Of a stretch of 64,000 nt of DNA, positions 60,576-64,000 are shown in pieces. The notes beneath the pieces were generated by a model. It was not told where the DNA came from. It ran no database searches and worked only from the letters and a program-made list of their open reading frames with translations. Made by a program: the position numbers and the translations under genes. Location: the NCBI RefSeq assembly GCF_002217985.1, contig NZ_BCMI01000012.1, positions 16,046 to 80,045 on the forward strand. Reading direction: 5' to 3'. This DNA comes from Secundilactobacillus pentosiphilus. Lineage in GTDB: Bacteria > Bacillota > Bacilli > Lactobacillales > Lactobacillaceae. Numbering within the stretch: position 1 is the stretch's first letter; every line of letters starts with the position of its first letter.

Positions 60576-63131
60576 ATGAAAAAGAAGTTTACGTTGTTCA
60601 GTAGTGCATTGGCTATGGGTATGCTGTTAGGAACAGCCACACCTGCAATTACGAGTTTACAGCACCCCGTAACTTCCGCTCAAGCAGCTGAAAATAAACT
60701 AGAGACTGGTGAAACAGAATCGGTTGAGAACGTTGAACTTGAAGCTGACGATATTACAGTTGACGAAAATGATCATATTATACGTTTCAAAAACAAAGAT
60801 AAAGCCAAGCTTTTGCTAAACGGGGCCACTTTAACCATTCCTTCGTATGTAAAAGGAATAAAAGAAAACGCTTTCTCGCGTAACACAATTGCGAAATTAG
60901 CCACTGGAGATGTTGGATCACCTGGTGATGGAATATCTCAATTAATATTCAAATCAGATAGTCAAATTAACTACATTGGTGAGTCTGCATTTAACCGAAA
61001 TCATTTGACAACACTTGATCTATCCGATTTATCTGAATTAGAAACTATTGACATGGCTGCTTTTGCTCACAATAAACTGGAAAATATCGATCTTTCTAAC
61101 TTGTCCAATTTAAAAGCTATTGGGTCAGATGCCTTTTATCATAACGAACTTAGAAAACTTGATCTATCCGATTTATCTGCCTTGGAAACCATTGGTGGGT
61201 ATGCATTTGCTAGCAATAAACTTGAAGAAATTAATTTTTCTAATTTGTCCAATTTAAAAACTATTGGGTCCACTGCTTTTCATGACAACGAACTCAGAAA
61301 ACTTGACCTATCCGATTTATCTGAATTAGAAGTTATTGAGGAAAATGCGTTTTATATGAATAAGCTTGAAGAAATTAATTTTTCTAATTTGTCCAATTTA
61401 AAAACTATTGGGTCCGCTGCTTTTTATAGCAACAAACTCAGAAAACTTGACCTATCCGATTTATCTGAATTAGAAGCTATTGATGAAAATGCATTTGCTT
61501 ACAATAAGATTGTAGAAACCAATTTATCTAACTTGCATAAGTTAAATACTGTTGGTTCAGGTGCCTTTTATAATAACGAACTTAAAGAACTTGATCTATC
61601 CGATTTATCTGAATTAGAAACTATTGACACCCTTGCTTTTGACCGTAATAAGCTTGAAAATATCGATTTCCCTAATTTGTCTAAGTTAAATACTATTGGT
61701 TCAAGTGCCTTTCAAAGCAACGCGCTTAAAGAACTTGATTTATCCGATTTATCTGAATTAGAAACTATTGACACCCTTGCTTTTGCCTACAATAAGCTTG
61801 AAAATATCGATTTTTCTAACTTACCCAAGTTAAATACTATTGGTCTAGGTGCCTTTTATAATAATGAGCTTAAAGAACTTGACCTATCCAACTTACCTGA
61901 TTTGGAAACTATTGGAGCAGATGCCTTTGCATTAAATAAATTAATCAGTATTAATGTACCTGAATCAATCGATTTAACTGGGTTATCCGTTTTTAGTAAT
62001 CAAACCCCTTCTCTTACAGTAAAACCGAATAAAGAAGGCGAAATTAATTTCGATGAGTTAACGCCAAAGTTGTTAAAAGGTAATGTTGATCAAAGTCCAA
62101 GCATTAAAAACATATCACATTCCGGTGCTGGTTTACCTAGTGGCGTTAATTTACAAATTGACAACGAAAAAAGAATGATTACAAATGCTACGCACAATGA
62201 ATCATTTGAAATTAACTTATCGATTGATCTAGAGGATTTATCGTTTGGTGGTTACTCCCTTAACGGCGATCACTCTTATGCTCTAACCATTGACCCATCT
62301 GACGAAGCGGGTAATGGCGGCAACGGCGAAGACAACAACGGTGAAAATGGCAATGGTGGTGAAGGTGAAGACAACAACAGCGAAAATGGCAATGGTGGTG
62401 AAGGTGAAGACAACAACAGCGAAAATGGCAATGGTGGTGAAGGTGAAGACAACAACGGTGAAAACGGCAATGGTGGTGAAGGTGAAGACAACAACGGCGA
62501 AAATGGCAATGGTGGTGAAGGCGAAGACAACAACGGCGAAAATGGCAATGGTGGTGAAGGCGAAGACAACAATGGTGGCGGTTCCGGCGGTAACAACAGT
62601 GGCAGCGGAGCTCAACCCGACAACAATACTAACAATGACAACAACAGCGGCAACGAAATTGCACCAGAACCCCTGCCACAGCCAGGAAATACAGAAAACC
62701 GGCCCCACTCTGTTTATGCTAAACGCGGCATGAGACTGCACCGGAACGTATCACTGACTAATCCGGTCAAATCTTATAAGAAACAGAACCGGGCAAAAGC
62801 CCCTAGTTTCCGAGTACGCGGTATTGCTTACGACAAAAACGGCAAGAAACGCTACAAGGTGGATGGTGGTTATATCACAGCTAGTTCCAAGTACGTGGCA
62901 GACAATCACTTCCGCAGTAATAAAGTCCGCCAAGTACGAGTGCTCAGCAACCGCGTGAACAGCTACAAGGACAATAAGCTTTCGAAGAATCAGAAAGTAC
63001 GTTCCTATAAGAAGGGTACTAAGATCAAAGTCAGTCGCATCGTGAAATACGGCCGGACAACTCGGTTCCAGTTACCTAACGGACGTTATATCACTGGTAA
63101 CAAGCAGTTGCTGATTATGGATCAGAAGTAA
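60576..63131 (+). CDS. Secreted BspA-type LRR protein with DUF5776-like wall domain (LRR-3)
   Basis: 851 residues, the longest of the three paralogues. A signal peptide (MKKKFTLFSSALAMGMLLGT) precedes the N-terminal region and about 14 LRR units (about 130-470). The LRR units alternate between two sequence types, LDLSDLSELETI and INFSNLSNLKTIGS, each followed by AFxxNxL. This suggests growth by duplication of a two-unit block. A spacer, a linker of six 13-residue ENGNGGEGEDNN-type repeats (about 575-670) and the DUF5776-like domain (from HSVYAKRGMRLHRNV to MDQK) follow. The ATG follows AGGAGG at 9 bases. It lies about 250 bp after LRR-2 with its own terminator and promoter box. Confidence 0.88.
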   Translation: MKKKFTLFSSALAMGMLLGTATPAITSLQHPVTSAQAAENKLETGETESVENVELEADDITVDENDHIIRFKNKDKAKLLLNGATLTIPSYVKGIKENAFSRNTIAKLATGDVGSPGDGISQLIFKSDSQINYIGESAFNRNHLTTLDLSDLSELETIDMAAFAHNKLENIDLSNLSNLKAIGSDAFYHNELRKLDLSDLSALETIGGYAFASNKLEEINFSNLSNLKTIGSTAFHDNELRKLDLSDLSELEVIEENAFYMNKLEEINFSNLSNLKTIGSAAFYSNKLRKLDLSDLSELEAIDENAFAYNKIVETNLSNLHKLNTVGSGAFYNNELKELDLSDLSELETIDTLAFDRNKLENIDFPNLSKLNTIGSSAFQSNALKELDLSDLSELETIDTLAFAYNKLENIDFSNLPKLNTIGLGAFYNNELKELDLSNLPDLETIGADAFALNKLISINVPESIDLTGLSVFSNQTPSLTVKPNKEGEINFDELTPKLLKGNVDQSPSIKNISHSGAGLPSGVNLQIDNEKRMITNATHNESFEINLSIDLEDLSFGGYSLNGDHSYALTIDPSDEAGNGGNGEDNNGENGNGGEGEDNNSENGNGGEGEDNNSENGNGGEGEDNNGENGNGGEGEDNNGENGNGGEGEDNNGENGNGGEGEDNNGGGSGGNNSGSGAQPDNNTNNDNNSGNEIAPEPLPQPGNTENRPHSVYAKRGMRLHRNVSLTNPVKSYKKQNRAKAPSFRVRGIAYDKNGKKRYKVDGGYITASSKYVADNHFRSNKVRQVRVLSNRVNSYKDNKLSKNQKVRSYKKGTKIKVSRIVKYGRTTRFQLPNGRYITGNKQLLIMDQK
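62320..62580 (+). repeat. Six 39-bp tandem repeats in the LRR-3 linker
   Basis: The repeat unit encodes GGEGEDNN(S/G)ENGN. Units differ mainly at silent positions, with an S/G change at one residue. Recombination would change linker length in steps of 13 residues. Confidence 0.85.
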
Positions 63132-63157
63132 CCAATCGATAGATTTATATGTATGAC

Positions 63158-63192
63158 AAAAAGGCTAGCGGATTTTTCCGCTAACCTTTTTT
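63158..63192 (+). terminator. Terminator after LRR-3
   Basis: AAAAAGGcTAGCGGA with TCCGCTAaCCTTTTTT. Confidence 0.85.
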
Positions 63193-63207
63193 GATGTGCT
63201 GCTATTT

Positions 63208-63336
63208 CTGAAACGTGCTCAAACAAGCAGAGACTTGCATGTAAGCCACTTATGACAGAACCCGCGTCAGAGTACGACACGCCTTCCGCCATAAGTAGCT
63301 TACACTCCAGTCTCTAACCGCTTGTTTTCACACTCT
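63208..63336 (-). repeat. Stop-codon-linked hairpin repeat after the antitoxin-like gene
   Basis: Pairings are ACAAGC/GCTTGT, AGAGACT/AGTCTCT, TGTAAG/CTTACA and ACTTATG/CATAAGT. The loop is larger than in other copies. Its first bases on the minus strand (AGAGTG) overlap the TAG stop of the gene at 63335. Confidence 0.8.
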
Positions 63337-63838
63337 ACTCCTCAATCTCCCGCTTATCCAGCACCATGCCTATCGCGTCCTGAAACATATCGTAATCCTG
63401 CATGCTCACCACCACGTACCGGCCAATGCCATTTTCCGTAATGAAGACGGGCTGAAAATCAAACACCTGCGACAGTAACTGCTTAGGCTGCTTCAGGGCA
63501 CCCATCGGTTTGATCACCGTTTTTCTTGGTGCGATCAAGTGTTTAAAGCGGTCCAGTTCCACGTTAATGAAGGTCGGCATTTCATCCGCTTCACCCACTG
63601 GCAGCGTTTCTTCTGGTTCAGGCAGATCTTCGTGGTCAAGCACCCGTTCCATCAGCAGCGTCCCGATCATTTCCCGGCCACGAGTTAAGACATCATAAAT
63701 TGATTCTCCGGCAATAGTTTGGTCAATCACCGGCATATACATTTGATAGGGCAGTTCCCCGCGCTCATCGTGGCGAATCAAACCGGAATATGTTAGGTAC
63801 ATGGGTGCAAGTGAATCGTTAGTATCAAAAAAGTCCAT
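63335..63838 (-). CDS. HicB/Phd-like antitoxin-type protein without an adjacent toxin
   Basis: 167 residues. The N-terminal part resembles a HicB-like fold (YSGLIRHDERGELPYQMYMPV, first part, then ESIYDVLTRGREMIGTLL and LPEPEETLP, about 18-80). The C-terminal part (about 107-160) resembles a Phd/YefM-like DNA-binding module (RKTVIKPMGALKQPKQLL, then VFITENGIGRYVVVSMQDYD). Such two-part proteins occur in lactobacilli; whether they act as antitoxins is unclear. No HicA, RelE or Doc-like gene is seen within the window. The ATG follows ACGAGG. Confidence 0.65.
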   Translation of the reverse strand: MDFFDTNDSLAPMYLTYSGLIRHDERGELPYQMYMPVIDQTIAGESIYDVLTRGREMIGTLLMERVLDHEDLPEPEETLPVGEADEMPTFINVELDRFKHLIAPRKTVIKPMGALKQPKQLLSQVFDFQPVFITENGIGRYVVVSMQDYDMFQDAIGMVLDKREIEE

Positions 63839-64000
63839 CGTGTTACCTCGTTTTCATTTAATCGTTACAAGGTTAGCTATGCGATGGACTGCGTTTCAGT
63901 TTTTCTGTTCATTCTCACGGGCCTGGGCATAAAAAAGGCCCTCCCCTTTGACGTGTACCCAAAAAGTTGGAACTAAATAGTTTTATTCTTCTAGGCAACT
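63839..64000. other. Window edge, possibly the end of an insertion sequence
   Basis: A small GGGCCT/AGGCCC hairpin (63919-63942) is followed by TGTACCCAAAAAGTTGGAAC (from 63953). That resembles the terminal sequences of IS3-type elements in lactobacilli, but no transposase is visible before the edge. Confidence 0.25.

Noticed and set aside
62320..62580. CRISPR array
   Set aside because: Repeats are contiguous, in frame and without unique spacers.
62290..62733. Long frames on both strands over the LRR-3 linker
   Set aside because: Low-complexity shadows of the 39-bp repeats.

Overview
The window looks like the chromosome of a Gram-positive lactic acid bacterium of the Lactobacillaceae. Four things point there: the gene order rsmG-noc-parA-parB-DUF951-ychF-DUF1129-guaB, which is usually found near oriC in this group; LPxTG-type giant surface proteins with mucin-binding repeats; BspA-type leucine-rich proteins ending in a DUF5776-like wall domain; and two proteins whose N-termini match the S-layer proteins of the Lactobacillus brevis/buchneri/kefiri group. 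Genus and species are inferred, not proven. I saw no rRNA or tRNA genes, no CRISPR array and no prophage.

Layout. 1-0.55 kb: the end of a DUF2273-like membrane protein gene and a decayed Asp23/Gls24 stress-protein gene. 0.67-8.6 kb (minus): a ~2640-residue lectin/mucin-binding adhesin. 9.2-16.5 kb: a small unknown protein, gpmA, lepB, an AI-2E family permease, an envelope protein, cfa (plus) and azlCD. 16.8-27.4 kb (minus): dacA with its two-component system, guaB without CBS domains, a DUF1129 protein, ychF, DUF951, parB, parA, noc and rsmG. 27.4-28.3 kb: a gene-free block of nested structured repeats. 28.3-34.1 kb (minus): nucleoside salvage (nucleoside hydrolase, purine permease, nucleoside permease) plus rpiA. 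34.3-44.2 kb (minus): a 3065-residue LPQTGE adhesin behind a small sigma-factor gene. 44.6-63.1 kb: a cell-envelope region with three LRR/DUF5776 proteins, two S-layer-type proteins, a metzincin protease, NlpC/P60 and C39-like peptidases, a coiled-coil protein and a LysR regulator. 63.3 kb to the end: an antitoxin-like gene and possibly the edge of an insertion sequence.

How they fit together. The central block covers chromosome segregation, ribosome maturation, purine metabolism and wall regulation. The nucleoside genes plus rpiA can take up nucleosides, split them and feed ribose into the pentose phosphate pathway. The two giant adhesins, the S-layer genes and the DUF5776 proteins are all predicted to be exported or wall-bound.

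The most unusual signals are not proteins. First, a family of ~110-130 bp hairpin repeats sits directly after stop codons, always in the gene's own direction, with stem sequences that differ between copies but keep pairing. Second, a separate branched structured element at 27.5-28.2 kb has one copy of that hairpin nested inside it. Third, a 57-bp upstream box is shared by the three LRR genes at a fixed distance from a -10-like hexamer. Fourth, a palindrome built from parS-like half-sites lies over the probable start of the rsmG-noc-par transcript. Coordinates of starts were adjusted from the longest frames where a ribosome binding site decided them.
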